DNA of 64,000 bases from Actinoalloteichus hymeniacidonis (GCF_014203365.1 NZ_JACHIS010000001.1:1736001-1800000); one strand, 5' to 3'. Shown: positions 25,436 to 34,768, numbered from the stretch's first letter. Program-made: numbers and translations. Notes: generated by a model not told the origin, from the letters alone.

Positions 25436-26194
25436 CTAGTTTCGCTTTGGTTTCCATTTCCGGCTAACTGGATACGCGGTTACAATGTAACCATTTTCGC
25501 CCACGACGATGCATATGTAGCGCTTTTCGCCGTCGTGGTCTACTTCGTAGACTGCACCGTCCTTTCCTTTGCTGCCAATTGGGCTAGATTTTTTGACAAG
25601 GTCGAAAATAACTTCGACGATGCGATCTTCAGGTATGCCGATCTTGGCAAAATCTCCCGGCCGATCATCTCGCAAAATGTGCGTTATCCCAGATCTTTTT
25701 GGATCCCCCGTTTCTAGTCAAACCAGGTGACCCAGTCGGTGTCGACCCATTCTGAGAAGTTTTGCTGGGCTGATTTTCGTTCCATTTTTTCGTAGTTCCG
25801 CGATTTCCTTAGCATAGCGGCCGGTAAGCGCTGGTGGATCGGATTCTTCGCCGGTCGATGCTGGCACGCGGCCCGTCCTGCCAGTGTTAGCGGCTGATGG
25901 CCCGATCAGCTTGCCGGTCTCGGCAAGGCCGTGTCCGGCGAGCGTATGGCAGTAGCCATCGAGTAGGTCCCGGGCCTGGCCGAGTAGGGCATGGGCAAGT
26001 CGGACGTCAGCGGTGGCGGCGGTGCTGCGGTGGTGCGCCGAGGTGACGCAGTCCTGAGTGGATCCGGCTGTCGCGGCGGCGAAAACAGCAGTGGCGTCCT
26101 CGATGGCGTTATCGGCTCGGGCTGTAGCTCGGCGGGCCTCGGTGAGCAAGGCATGGGCTTGGCGGAGCTGTTCCACAACGTCGGTGACCGACAC
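25436..26194 (-). pseudogene. Polymorphic toxin with BECR-like RNase domain, interrupted by TGA
   Basis: The N-terminal 158 codons (MSVTDVVEQLRQAHALLTEA, then helices and the linker PPALTGRYAKEIAELRKNG) belong to an actinomycete toxin family that usually continues GRVVWLEEG. Here the frame reads GHLV, TGA (25718-25720), LETGDPKRSGITHIL, and stays open to a TAG at 25436. Trp TGG to TGA is the simplest explanation. The C-terminal domain (KRYICIVVGENGYIVTAYPV) resembles BECR-fold ribonuclease toxins (Barnase/EndoU/colicin/RelE type). As written, the nuclease domain is separated from its N-terminal delivery part. Confidence 0.8.
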
Positions 26195-26298
26195 CGTTCA
26201 GGTCCTCACTCTTCGTGTCGATCCAATGGTGTCGTATCGACACGGACAGTGGTCATCCGGGGTCCGGTGCTGCACATGAATACCGCTGGCCTGCTAAG

Positions 26299-26335
26299 GA
26301 CTGCGGCCCCACCCCGCGCGAGCGGGGCCGCAGTC
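26299..26335 (-). terminator. Terminator of the CoA-transferase operon
   Basis: Perfect 12-bp inverted repeat GACTGCGGCCCC with complement, 13-nt loop, just past the stop of the minus-strand operon. It contains CCCCGCGCGAGCGGGG, identical to the stem-loop core of the CRISPR repeats 14 kb away. Confidence 0.8.
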
Positions 26336-26353
26336 GAACATCAAGCGAGATCT

Positions 26354-27001
26354 CTAACCCTGCACCGACTCCGCCACCCGCAGCGGCACCCCGGTGCCCG
26401 CGCGCACCTCGTCGACCGAGACGCCCGGCGCGCACTCGACGAGTTCGAGGCCGTCCGGGGTGACGTCGATGACCGCCAGATCGGTGATGATCCGATCCAC
26501 ACAAGCCTTACCGGTCAGGGGAAGCGTGCATTCGGGCACGATCTTCGGGCTGCCGTCCTTGGCCAGGTGTTCCATCATCACCAGCACCCGCGCCGCGCCG
26601 TGGACCAGGTCCATTGCGCCGCCCATGCCCTTGACCATCTTGCCCGGCACCATCCAGTTGGCCAGATCGCCTGCCGCGCTGACCTGCATCGCGCCCAGTA
26701 CCGCGACGTCGACATGCCTGCCTCGGATCATCGCGAAACTCTCCGAGGAACCGAAGAACGCCGCCCCCGGACGCACGGTGATGGTCTGCTTGCCCGCGTT
26801 GATCAGATCGGCGTCCACCTCGTCCTCGGTGGGGAACGGGCCCACCCCGAGCACGCCGTTCTCCGCGTGCAGCACCACGGTGATGTCCGCCGGGATGTAT
26901 TCCGGGACCAGCGTGGGCATGCCGATGCCGAGATTCACGTACTGCCCATCGGTCAGTTCCTCGGCGACCCGGCGGGCGAGGTCCTCCCTGCTGCGGCTCA
27001 T
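26354..27001 (-). CDS. scoB: 3-oxoacid CoA-transferase, subunit B
   Basis: Transfers CoA from succinyl-CoA or another donor to a 3-oxo acid, with subunit A. The catalytic Glu47, which forms the CoA thioester, is in the family motif AENGVLG; the glycine-rich [15 protein letters not shown] and [13 protein letters not shown] are also conserved. The protein has 215 aa. The ATG at 27001 overlaps the stop of subunit A by 4 bp. It ends the operon, before a terminator. Confidence 0.93.
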   Translation of the reverse strand: MSRSREDLARRVAEELTDGQYVNLGIGMPTLVPEYIPADITVVLHAENGVLGVGPFPTEDEVDADLINAGKQTITVRPGAAFFGSSESFAMIRGRHVDVAVLGAMQVSAAGDLANWMVPGKMVKGMGGAMDLVHGAARVLVMMEHLAKDGSPKIVPECTLPLTGKACVDRIITDLAVIDVTPDGLELVECAPGVSVDEVRAGTGVPLRVAESVQG

Positions 27002-27744
27002 CGCGTGGTCCTCTTCTCGATCGGCTTGGCGATATCCCCGACATGCACGACGCGGTGCACGAAGATCCCCGGCGTGTGGACCTCGGCCGGATCCAGCTCG
27101 CCCGGCTCGACGAGGTTCTCCACCTGCGCGATGGTGATGCGACCGGCCGCCGCGCACTCCGGGTTGAAGTTGCGGGCGCTCGCCCGGTAGACGAGGTTGC
27201 CGTGTCGGTCGCCCTTCCAGGCGTGGACCAGCGCGAAGTCGGTGACGATGGCGTGTTCCAGCACGTACTCCCGGCCGTCGAAGGCCCGGACCTCCTTGGG
27301 TGGGCTGGCCACCGCGATACCGCCATCGGGGGCGTAACGCCAGGGCAGTCCGCCGTCGGCGACCTGGGTTCCGACGCCGCTGGGTGTGTAGAACGCCGGG
27401 ATGCCCGCGCCGCCCGCGCGTAACCGCTCCGCGAGGGTGCCCTGCGGGGTCAACTCCACTTCGAGTTCGCCGCCGAGGAACTGGCGGGCGAACTCCTTGT
27501 TCTCGCCGACATACGAGCTGATGGTGCGCCGAATGCGCCCGTCGGCCAACAGGATGCCGAGGCCGTGGCCGTCGACACCGCAGTTGTTCGACACCGTCTC
27601 CAGATCGGTGGCGCCCTGCTCGTATAAGGCGGCGATCAACTCGGCGGGAATGCCGCACAACCCGAATCCACCGACCGCCAACGAAGCGCCGTCACCGATG
27701 TCGGCGACCGCCTCCGAGGCGCTGGCCAGGACCTTGTCCATCAT
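26998..27744 (-). CDS. scoA: 3-oxoacid CoA-transferase, subunit A
   Basis: A 248-aa alpha subunit with the conserved [17 protein letters not shown], the [14 protein letters not shown] segment and [11 protein letters not shown]-like region ([11 protein letters not shown]). It forms the heterodimer with the product of the overlapping downstream gene. Two adjacent ATG codons are possible starts, with GAGG upstream. In this operon it probably activates the acid that the transporter imports. Confidence 0.93.
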   Translation of the reverse strand: MMDKVLASASEAVADIGDGASLAVGGFGLCGIPAELIAALYEQGATDLETVSNNCGVDGHGLGILLADGRIRRTISSYVGENKEFARQFLGGELEVELTPQGTLAERLRAGGAGIPAFYTPSGVGTQVADGGLPWRYAPDGGIAVASPPKEVRAFDGREYVLEHAIVTDFALVHAWKGDRHGNLVYRASARNFNPECAAAGRITIAQVENLVEPGELDPAEVHTPGIFVHRVVHVGDIAKPIEKRTTR

Positions 27745-27924
27745 CGGACACCTCGCCGAGCCGAGAGGGACTGCGGCGCGGGCCGGGTCACGGCGCGGGC
27801 CGAGATACCGACGGGGCGCGCGGATCCGGTGGGAGCCGCGACGGCGTCGGGGTGGGGAAAACGTCCGGGGTGAACCCGAATCATGTCGTCCTCCTAAGAA
27901 AAGTGGTCGAGGACAGTCTCGACC

Positions 27925-28239
27925 TCAGACAGCTAGGGTCAACAGGTGATAGCCGAGGGTTTTGCCGTGGCCGTCGAGCACCGGCGACCCGGTGACCCCG
28001 CCGCCGAGCACCCCGGGCAGCTCGAACACCAGCGCGGGCAGGTTCTCCAACGCGGTGCGCCGGACCTCGCCGGTGACCAGCGCGCCGTAGTGCGCGGCCA
28101 CCCGTTCCGGGGTCAGCGACTCCACGAGCAGCGCGAAATCCTCGGCGCGGCGCGGGAAGACCCCGACGATGAGGGTGTCGCCCTTGTCGCCCGCGCGGAC
28201 ATCGGCGAACTCGTCCAGCGTGCGATCGGCGGCCGTCAC
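27925..28239 (-). CDS. AtuA-associated small protein, 104 aa
   Basis: Small protein (EFADVRAGDKGDTLIVGVFP, RRTALENLPALVFELPG) that corresponds to the C-terminal domain often found separately beside AtuA/DUF1446 proteins. The GTG at 28239 overlaps the stop of the AtuA gene by 4 bp, and the two probably work as one enzyme. The exact reaction is unknown; in Pseudomonas the atu genes degrade acyclic terpenes. Confidence 0.8.
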   Translation of the reverse strand: MTAADRTLDEFADVRAGDKGDTLIVGVFPRRAEDFALLVESLTPERVAAHYGALVTGEVRRTALENLPALVFELPGVLGGGVTGSPVLDGHGKTLGYHLLTLAV

Positions 28240-29624
28240 AGCGCGACATCCATGATGTGAACCTCCGGGTGCACCAGTTCTCTCGGCAACAGACAGGATC
28301 GAACGGCCAACACCTCGGTCGTCGAGCGCCGCGCTCCGCCGCCGCCCGCAGGCCCGTTGGTGTAGAGGCCCTCGACCTCCCAACCGATCGCCTCCGCCGT
28401 GGCGCGGTCGCCGACCGTGGCCGACACCCGCAGCCGCACCTCGGGCAGGTCGACGCCGCCGACGGTGCCGTCCTCGTCGATGGGCACCAGACCACGGAAG
28501 GCCGCCCCGGCGCCGATGAACTCGACGGTCACCGCGTCCTGCTCGACGCCGTGCAGCGCGACGAGCCTGCGAGTAACGACCTCGGCGGCCAACCGTGCGC
28601 GACCCAACGCGCGGGGCCCGGCGTAGGAGATCTGGCCCTCGCCCAACCAGCCGCCCCGGAAACCGAGGGTCACCTTCAGTTCGTTCGGCCGGGCTCGGCC
28701 GGTGGCGCCCTCGATGGCCACCCGGTTCGGGCCGATCTCCCGGAAACGCACGTCCCGGAAATCGGCGGTGACATCGGGCGTCAGATAGGCGGCCGGGTCG
28801 CCGACCTCGTAGAGCAGCTGTTCGGCGCAGGTCCGGGCGGTGAGCAGGCCGCCGGTCCCGTCGAGCTTGCCGAATTCCGCGGTGCCGTCCTCGGCGACCT
28901 CGGCGAAGGGGAAACCGAGAAACGCCAGGTCGTCCACCGGCTTGGTGCCGGGGTCGGCGTAATAGCCGCCGGTGAGTTGGCCCGCGCACTCCAACAGGTG
29001 TCCGATGGCGGTGCCCGCGCCGAGCCTGACGTGGTCGGTCCAGCCCCACCCGAACTCGTGCAGCAACGGCGCTAGATACAGGGCCGGATCGGCCAGCCGC
29101 CCGGTGAGCACGACGTCGGGGCGGCGGGCCAGCGCGGGGAGCACCGCATCGGAACCGAGGTAGGCGTTGGCCGAGACCAGCTCTTCGGAATGCTCGGACA
29201 GCCTGCGGCCGGTCTCCCAGACCACCGGGTCGCGGGTGCGGACGGCGGCCAACACGTCGTCGCCGGTCACCGTCGCGATGCGCACCGGCCTGCCCTCGGG
29301 GCCCTGTACGCCGAGGTCTCGGACGCAGTCGGCCACCACCTCGGCCGCCGCGAGTGGATTGGCCGAACCGGAATTGGTGACCACCGTCGTCCCCGCCGCG
29401 AGCACGGGAGCCAGCACGGCCCGCATTCGGGCCGCCAACAGCGGGTCGTAGCCGGTGTTCGGATCGCGCAATCGCTGCGCCTGCCCGGCGGCCACGGTCC
29501 GCTCGCCGAGACATTCGAAGATCAGGTAGTCGAGCTCACCGCGTTCGGCCAGGTCACGCGCGGGGTCGATGCGGTCGCCCGCGAAACCCGCGCCCGCGCC
29601 CAGCCGGATCCGGCGGTTTGTCAC
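28236..29624 (-). CDS. AtuA family (DUF1446) protein
   Basis: A 462-aa protein of the acyclic-terpene-utilisation AtuA family. Conserved pieces include GAGAGFAGDRIDPA, DYLIFECLGERT, TNSGSANP, GRLADPALYLAP and DLAFLGFPFAEV. It has a GTG start that overlaps the transporter stop (GTGA) and a 4-bp overlap with the small partner gene downstream. The role is probably in metabolism of a branched or hydroxy acid CoA ester; a terpenoid substrate is possible but not shown. Confidence 0.88.
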   Translation of the reverse strand: MTNRRIRLGAGAGFAGDRIDPARDLAERGELDYLIFECLGERTVAAGQAQRLRDPNTGYDPLLAARMRAVLAPVLAAGTTVVTNSGSANPLAAAEVVADCVRDLGVQGPEGRPVRIATVTGDDVLAAVRTRDPVVWETGRRLSEHSEELVSANAYLGSDAVLPALARRPDVVLTGRLADPALYLAPLLHEFGWGWTDHVRLGAGTAIGHLLECAGQLTGGYYADPGTKPVDDLAFLGFPFAEVAEDGTAEFGKLDGTGGLLTARTCAEQLLYEVGDPAAYLTPDVTADFRDVRFREIGPNRVAIEGATGRARPNELKVTLGFRGGWLGEGQISYAGPRALGRARLAAEVVTRRLVALHGVEQDAVTVEFIGAGAAFRGLVPIDEDGTVGGVDLPEVRLRVSATVGDRATAEAIGWEVEGLYTNGPAGGGGARRSTTEVLAVRSCLLPRELVHPEVHIMDVAL

Positions 29625-31000
29625 GATGCCCACAGCGGAACCACCCCCGTAACGACCGCGACGGCGGTCATGCCCGCACTCGCCAGCCACAGCCAGCCGA
29701 TCGAGTGCCGAATGTGTTGGCCGATATCGACCTTGGCCAAGCCGACCAGCAGATAGAACGACCCGGTGAGCGGGCTGATCGGGAACCCGACGGTCTCCTG
29801 ACCGATGACCGAGGCCTGCGCCAACTCCAAGGCACCCACGCCGAACTCCGCGCCCACGCCCACCAACACGGGCAGCACCCCGAAGTAGAAGGCGTCCGGG
29901 CCGAAGAGCAGGCTCAACGGGACGCCCAGCAGCGCCACCATCAGCGGCAACGCCGGGGCGATCGCGGGCGGAATGATCGAGGCGGCGCTCTCGGCCATCG
30001 CGGTGATCATCCCGCTGCCCTCCAACACGCCCAGCAGCACACCGGCCGCCAGCAGGGTGCTGGCCATCAGCATCGCGCCGTTGGCATGGGCATTGAGCCG
30101 GGCGGTCTGTGGCTTCATGCCGGGGTAGTTCACCAGTAGCGCGATGATCGCGGCGATCAGGAACACCATCTCCGGGGAGGCGATCGCCGAGATCAGGGCC
30201 GCCAGCGTAGCGACGGTGAGCAGCGCGTTGAACCACAGCAGCCGGGGTCGCCGCAGGTCGTCCTGGGGATCGGGCGTAGTCGGCTCGGCGGTCCCGGTCG
30301 TCGGTTCGATCGAGGACTCGTCGTCCGCGTTGCCTGCATCCGAGCCGGCCGCAGTACCGGCACCGACCTGCGCCGGGCTCTCCTTCGCCAGCCGCTTGCG
30401 CTCCCGGATGCCCAGGTAGTAGGCGATGGCCAGCGCGAACACCACCCCGGCGATCTGCGCGGGCAGCAGCGGAATCCAGATCTCGTTGGCGTCGACGCCG
30501 ATCGTGGTCGCCGCGCGGGCGGTCGGTCCGCCCCAGGGCACCAGATTCATCACGCCCGCGCCCAGTGCGACACAGGTCGCCAGCACGAGACGGCGCATAC
30601 CCAGTCGTTCGTAGATCGGCAGCATCGCGGGCACGGCGATCAGGAACGTCACCGCGCCGGCGCCGTCCAGGTGGGCGACGACCGCCAAGGCGGTGGTCGC
30701 GACGGTGACGGTGGGCGGGGCGTTACCCGCGAAGCGGACGATCCGGGCGATGATCGGGTCGAACAGGCCCGCGTCCCGCATCACGCCGAAGAACACGATC
30801 GCGAAGACGAACATCGCGGCGACGCCGACGACCCCGCCCAGCCCGTCCGAGACGAACCCCGCGACCTCCGAGGGTGAGTTACCCGCGAGGAAGGCCGCGA
30901 CCAGCGGAATTCCCGCCAGCGCGACCACCGCCGCGACCCGCTGGGTCAACAACAGCACCAGCAACACGGCGATGGTGGCGTAGCCGAGGAGTGACAACAT
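29621..31000 (-). CDS. CitMHS-family divalent-metal:organic acid transporter
   Basis: A 459-aa membrane protein with about 12 hydrophobic segments, from LLGYATIAVLLVLLLTQ onward, and the family features MLPIYERLGM, NLVPWGGPTARA and a charged central loop near residues 215-255. CitMHS proteins import citrate or related acids as metal complexes. The ATG at 31000 has AAGGAGC upstream; an in-frame extension to 31060 was rejected. It is the first gene of the operon and is divergent from the LysR regulator. Confidence 0.88.
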   Translation of the reverse strand: MLSLLGYATIAVLLVLLLTQRVAAVVALAGIPLVAAFLAGNSPSEVAGFVSDGLGGVVGVAAMFVFAIVFFGVMRDAGLFDPIIARIVRFAGNAPPTVTVATTALAVVAHLDGAGAVTFLIAVPAMLPIYERLGMRRLVLATCVALGAGVMNLVPWGGPTARAATTIGVDANEIWIPLLPAQIAGVVFALAIAYYLGIRERKRLAKESPAQVGAGTAAGSDAGNADDESSIEPTTGTAEPTTPDPQDDLRRPRLLWFNALLTVATLAALISAIASPEMVFLIAAIIALLVNYPGMKPQTARLNAHANGAMLMASTLLAAGVLLGVLEGSGMITAMAESAASIIPPAIAPALPLMVALLGVPLSLLFGPDAFYFGVLPVLVGVGAEFGVGALELAQASVIGQETVGFPISPLTGSFYLLVGLAKVDIGQHIRHSIGWLWLASAGMTAVAVVTGVVPLWAS

Positions 31001-31084
31001 TGTGAGCTCCTTCTCTGATGCGCCCGATAGTGAGGCGCACCACACCGCCATGTCCAACACTAATAGCCGATAGTTTTATGCGTT

Positions 31085-31993
31085 ATGAGCATCAATGTGG
31101 GGGTGCATCACCTGCGGTCGGTCGTCGCCGTGGCCGATCACCAGAGCTTCACCACGGCCGCCGAGACGCTGGGCGTGGCCCAGTCCTCGCTCAGCCGCAC
31201 CATCGCCGAGGTGGAACGACGCCTGGGCGTTCGGCTCTTCGAGCGCACCACGCGCAAAGTGGTGGCCACCGGCGACGGCCGTGAGGTCGCCGCGCACGCC
31301 CGCCGCATCCTCACCGGCTTCGACGACGGACTCCGCGAGATCGAGGGCTTCATCACCGGCGACCGAGGCTCGGTGACGGTGGCCTGCCTGCCCTCGCTGG
31401 CCGCCACCTTCCTCCCGCCCTATGTGCGGGCCTTCCGGGAGAGCCACCCACAGGTGCGGCTGCGCATCCGCGACGGACTGCGTGAGGAGGTGCTGACCTC
31501 GGTGCGCGCGGGCGCCGTCGAACTGGCGTTGGTCTCGCTGTCCGGGCCCATCGAGGGATTGCGACACGAACGGATCACCGCCGACTCGTTCTTCTGCGCG
31601 GTGCCGCCCGGCCACCGCTTCGCCGACCGCGACACGCTGAACTGGGCCGACCTCGCCGGGGAGCCGTTCATCGCCTTCGGCCCGGAGAGCAGCATCGAAG
31701 GGCCGGTGCGGCGCGCCCTGGACGAGGCGGGCGCCGAACTCGGCACCGTGGTGCAGGCGCAGAACGTCGGGGCGGTGGCCGGACTCGTCGCCGCCGGCCT
31801 CGGCATCACGGCCGTGCCGGAACTGGTGCTGCCGATGATCTCCTTCGCCGGCCTCGTCCACATCCCGCTCACCCCGGTCGTCGAGCGCAGCATCTCGCTG
31901 GTGTGGCTGGCGGACCGCTACCAATCGGCCTCGGCGAAGGCATTCGCCCGCCAGCTGCGGGCGGCGACGGCGTCAGCGAAACCGGGTACCTGA
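31085..31993 (+). CDS. LysR-family regulator
   Basis: A 302-aa LysR-type regulator. The HTH is complete (FTTAAETLGVAQSSLSRTIA, RLGVRLFERTTRKV) and the substrate-binding domain follows from about residue 90. The divergent intergenic region (31001-31084) contains CCGATAG at 31024 and 31067, the second inside CTA-N8-TAG, compatible with a LysR site. It should activate the transporter/AtuA/ScoAB operon when the acid is present. Confidence 0.92.
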   Translation: MSINVGVHHLRSVVAVADHQSFTTAAETLGVAQSSLSRTIAEVERRLGVRLFERTTRKVVATGDGREVAAHARRILTGFDDGLREIEGFITGDRGSVTVACLPSLAATFLPPYVRAFRESHPQVRLRIRDGLREEVLTSVRAGAVELALVSLSGPIEGLRHERITADSFFCAVPPGHRFADRDTLNWADLAGEPFIAFGPESSIEGPVRRALDEAGAELGTVVQAQNVGAVAGLVAAGLGITAVPELVLPMISFAGLVHIPLTPVVERSISLVWLADRYQSASAKAFARQLRAATASAKPGT

Positions 31994-32009
31994 TCGGTGG
32001 CGAGGAGAC

Positions 32010-33032
32010 TCAGTTGGCGGGCTCGGTCACCAACGGCAGAACGTGGTCCTCGTAGTCGGCGCGATCGGGAACGGTGTCGTACCCGCCCTCCTCGACGCCT
32101 TCGTCGACGGACACCAGATAGTCGCAGGTCGGCGCGACCCCGTTGACCGGAAAGGAGTCGATCTCCCGGCTGGTGCCGACCTCTAGTACGTCGACGCGGT
32201 ATCTGCCCTGATGGACCGTCTGCACGAAGTCGCCGTCGTACCGGCATTCCCTCGGAGCGGACTGCCCGATGGGCCGCACACACCCCACCAGCTGCACGTC
32301 GCTCGCAGCCGGTTCGGCACCGCCCTCGCCGCCCCAGACCTCGACCGGCTCGGTGACGATGCCTGCCACGGCCATCGGGTGCGGACCTGCGCCCTCGTAT
32401 CTCGGTGCCCCGGGGAAGGGGTCGCCGTCCTCGCAGAGATCCGTCAGCCGGGCCAGGCTCGACGGACGCCAATTCTCGAATGCGCTCACGGCCAGCGGAA
32501 ACCCGATCAGCCACAGCACCGCGACCGCGACGAGCCCACGCTGAGGCCAAGCGGGTAGCCACCGCAACGTCGACGGCACGACTCGACGGCTGCGTAACGA
32601 CAGCATCAGATCCGACCGACCAGCGACGGGCGGGATCTCCAACGGCACAGACTTTCCGGCTACCCGTTGGCGTAACCCGCCCGATTCAGTGCGACGCAAC
32701 GCCTTCCACGGAATCGCGATGATCGGACCAGCTGGGGAGTACACCAGCAGCCCTCCTGATGCGACCGCGTACCAGCGGCGGTGCCGGACCGGCGCCAGGT
32801 ACTGCCACAACAGTGCCGCGCCGATCGGCACGGACCACGCCAGCGGCAACAGCTGCCAGAACGGAAAACTCGCCTCCCGTAGAAAGAAGGGCACCGGGGT
32901 CAGTAGGACTGCGGTGACCCCACCCGCCCACCACGGCCACCTGGCCCCTCGGTACTCCCGGTGGAGTCGGACGGCGTTGCCCAAGCCCTCCCGCTCGGCC
33001 CATCGCGTGATCTCGTCCCACATCCGCGCCAT
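32010..33032 (-). CDS. Membrane protein with extracellular C-terminal domain, 340 aa
   Basis: No known family. The N-terminal half has two hydrophobic segments near residues 32-55 and 60-80 and a PH-like cytosolic stretch (YAVASGGLLVYSPAG, IIAIPWKALRR); a third segment (GLVAVAVLWLIGFPLAVSAF) leads into a C-terminal domain with several Cys (LTDLCEDGD, LVGCVRPIG, RECRYDGD, TCDYLVS), probably disulphide-bonded outside. The ATG at 33032 has GAGGAG seven bases upstream; the longer frame from 33077 was not used. Confidence 0.7.
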   Translation of the reverse strand: MARMWDEITRWAEREGLGNAVRLHREYRGARWPWWAGGVTAVLLTPVPFFLREASFPFWQLLPLAWSVPIGAALLWQYLAPVRHRRWYAVASGGLLVYSPAGPIIAIPWKALRRTESGGLRQRVAGKSVPLEIPPVAGRSDLMLSLRSRRVVPSTLRWLPAWPQRGLVAVAVLWLIGFPLAVSAFENWRPSSLARLTDLCEDGDPFPGAPRYEGAGPHPMAVAGIVTEPVEVWGGEGGAEPAASDVQLVGCVRPIGQSAPRECRYDGDFVQTVHQGRYRVDVLEVGTSREIDSFPVNGVAPTCDYLVSVDEGVEEGGYDTVPDRADYEDHVLPLVTEPAN

Positions 33033-33293
33033 GTCTAGCTCCTCGATCGTGCCCGTAGCCCGACGACACCGCGCCACCGTCAGCTGAGAAGACCGTGCGA
33101 CCGAGACTAATGATCAGTGAGCAGCGCGAGGAAGACATTCTCCGGTGGGCAGGGGAACCGGGGCGATAGTGCCGAGTGGACAGTGCTCCGGCGCAGACGC
33201 GGCGGCACGTCCGTATGCCTAGCCAGTACCACCCAGCGGCGCCCGATGGCCATGCCACCTCGAAGCCATCGGACGCCATCGACCGACCAGCGC

Positions 33294-34010
33294 CTACCGC
33301 TGTTGCCCCAGCACCCCGCACACACGTTGCGGAAGGACCAACCCGACCTCGTAGGCGTAGGAGGCCGCGCTCGTCCGGTTCTTGATGCCGAGCTTGATCA
33401 GCAGGTTCTGTACATGGGATTTGACCGTGCTCTCGCCGAGTCCCAGCGAAGTGGAGATCTCGGCGTTGGTGTGCCCCCTGGCCAACAGCACCAGGACCTC
33501 GCGCTCGCGCACCGTCAGCGGGCCCCGATCGTCGGCGATCGGCGGGTCTATCTCCGGATTCTCGCTACCGGTGACGAACAGGCCCGGCAGTACGCAGAAA
33601 CCCGCCGCCACCAGCCGGACGGCGGCCACGAACTGGTTCTGTCCGGCCCAACGAGGCAGGAAACCCACCACGCTTCCCGGCGGTCGAACCGCACCGGGCC
33701 TGGGCTCGTCGCCGACCACCAACACCCGGACCGGCCACGCAGGTAGATCCTGGCTCAGTCGGCGAAGCACGATCTCCGGATCATCGGCGTCGGTGAGCAC
33801 CAGCAGATCCGGCAACGGGCTCCCGACCGACAACACCGCCAATGCCTCGTCACAGTCCGCCACCTCCCCGATGATCTCCAGATCTCCTAGCGGTTCCAGC
33901 GCGGAGCGCATCGCGCTGCGGGTGAACCACTGCCGGTCCAACAACAACACCCGCGTCGGCTCCTCCCCAGGGCCGTTCGCGTCGTCGTTGCCGTTGATGA
34001 TGTCGTCCAC
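33294..34010 (-). CDS. LuxR-type regulator with degenerate receiver domain
   Basis: A 238-aa protein with a clear C-terminal LuxR HTH (PLTVREREVLVLLARGHTNA, GLGESTVKSHVQNLLIKLGI). The N-terminus has a receiver-like fold, but the acidic pocket reads LLLDRQ, the phosphoacceptor region reads PDLLVLTDADD with Thr where Asp is expected, and the conserved Lys is replaced near FLPRW. It is therefore probably not controlled by phosphorylation. GTG at 34010 follows GGGGGA by eight bases. It lies just downstream of the DsbA-like and MBL genes on the same strand. Confidence 0.87.
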   Translation of the reverse strand: MDDIINGNDDANGPGEEPTRVLLLDRQWFTRSAMRSALEPLGDLEIIGEVADCDEALAVLSVGSPLPDLLVLTDADDPEIVLRRLSQDLPAWPVRVLVVGDEPRPGAVRPPGSVVGFLPRWAGQNQFVAAVRLVAAGFCVLPGLFVTGSENPEIDPPIADDRGPLTVREREVLVLLARGHTNAEISTSLGLGESTVKSHVQNLLIKLGIKNRTSAASYAYEVGLVLPQRVCGVLGQQR

Positions 34011-34069
34011 GATGACGATCCCCCTTTTTTGCTCACGGTCGCCGGTACGCGGGGCGTACCGGGCGCCGA

Positions 34070-34768
34070 TCAGGTCGCAGCGCGTTTCAGTAGTTCCTCG
34101 AAGGCGTTCGGGTCGTCCTTGCCGACCACCGGCCAGCCGACTCCGTAATCGCCCTCCCAGTGCACCTCGATACCCGGATTCGCGTGATCGGTTCCGTCCG
34201 GCAGGAACAGATGCGGGCTGCACACCACCCGTTCGGTCGCCGAGATCGCCGCGTCGTCGGACAGCGAGCGACGGGCCCGGCCGTCGTCGAGCGCCTCGGT
34301 CAGCGCCGCGACGTCCACCGCGTCCGTGGACTCGGCCGCGGCCAGGATCACCGCGCGATTGCTGATACACCGCGACTCGGCCCAGAACGCCCGGCGCAAC
34401 GCCAGATCGAGCTGCTCCGAGGCGTGCAGGCTCTGCTCCTTCGCCGCGATGACCGCCTCCAAAGCGGGCAGCGTCGTCGACGGGTACAGGTACTCCTTGT
34501 CCTGCCACAGCTGCCAGCCCGCGGCCGGTTCCTGCTGTCCCATCCGACCGACCTCGCTGTCGGTGCCCGCGCGTGGGCTGGGTGCGCCGTTGAGCAACTC
34601 CAGCGGGAACGCGCGCAGGTCGAAGCGGACCCGGTCGGTCAGGCCGAGCCGGGCTCGGGTGGTGTGCAGTCGGTGCACGGCGATGTGGGCGAACGAGCAC
34701 CAGATGTCGGAGAAGACGACGATCACACCCTGCTGCGGGGTGAGGTCGACATCGGTGGTGGCCGTCAT
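34070..34768 (-). CDS. DsbA-family thioredoxin-fold oxidoreductase
   Basis: A 232-aa protein with the FrnE/2-hydroxychromene isomerase-like thioredoxin fold: VIVVFSDIWCSFAHIAVHRL near the N-terminus has a single Cys (WCSF) instead of CxxC, so it is not a classical disulphide oxidase and may be glutathione- or mycothiol-dependent. ATG at 34768 overlaps the MBL stop by 4 bp. There is no signal peptide, so it is cytosolic. Confidence 0.82.
   Translation of the reverse strand: MTATTDVDLTPQQGVIVVFSDIWCSFAHIAVHRLHTTRARLGLTDRVRFDLRAFPLELLNGAPSPRAGTDSEVGRMGQQEPAAGWQLWQDKEYLYPSTTLPALEAVIAAKEQSLHASEQLDLALRRAFWAESRCISNRAVILAAAESTDAVDVAALTEALDDGRARRSLSDDAAISATERVVCSPHLFLPDGTDHANPGIEVHWEGDYGVGWPVVGKDDPNAFEELLKRAAT

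Noticed and set aside
26299-26335. A stray CRISPR repeat outside the array
   Set aside because: The shared 16 bases lie inside a longer perfect terminator hairpin, there is no second copy at spacer distance, and the flanks do not match the repeat ends.
27002-27658. A fused 434-residue CoA-transferase protein
   Set aside because: The upstream half is a shadow of subunit A in another frame; the family pattern and the ATGA overlap support two separate subunits.
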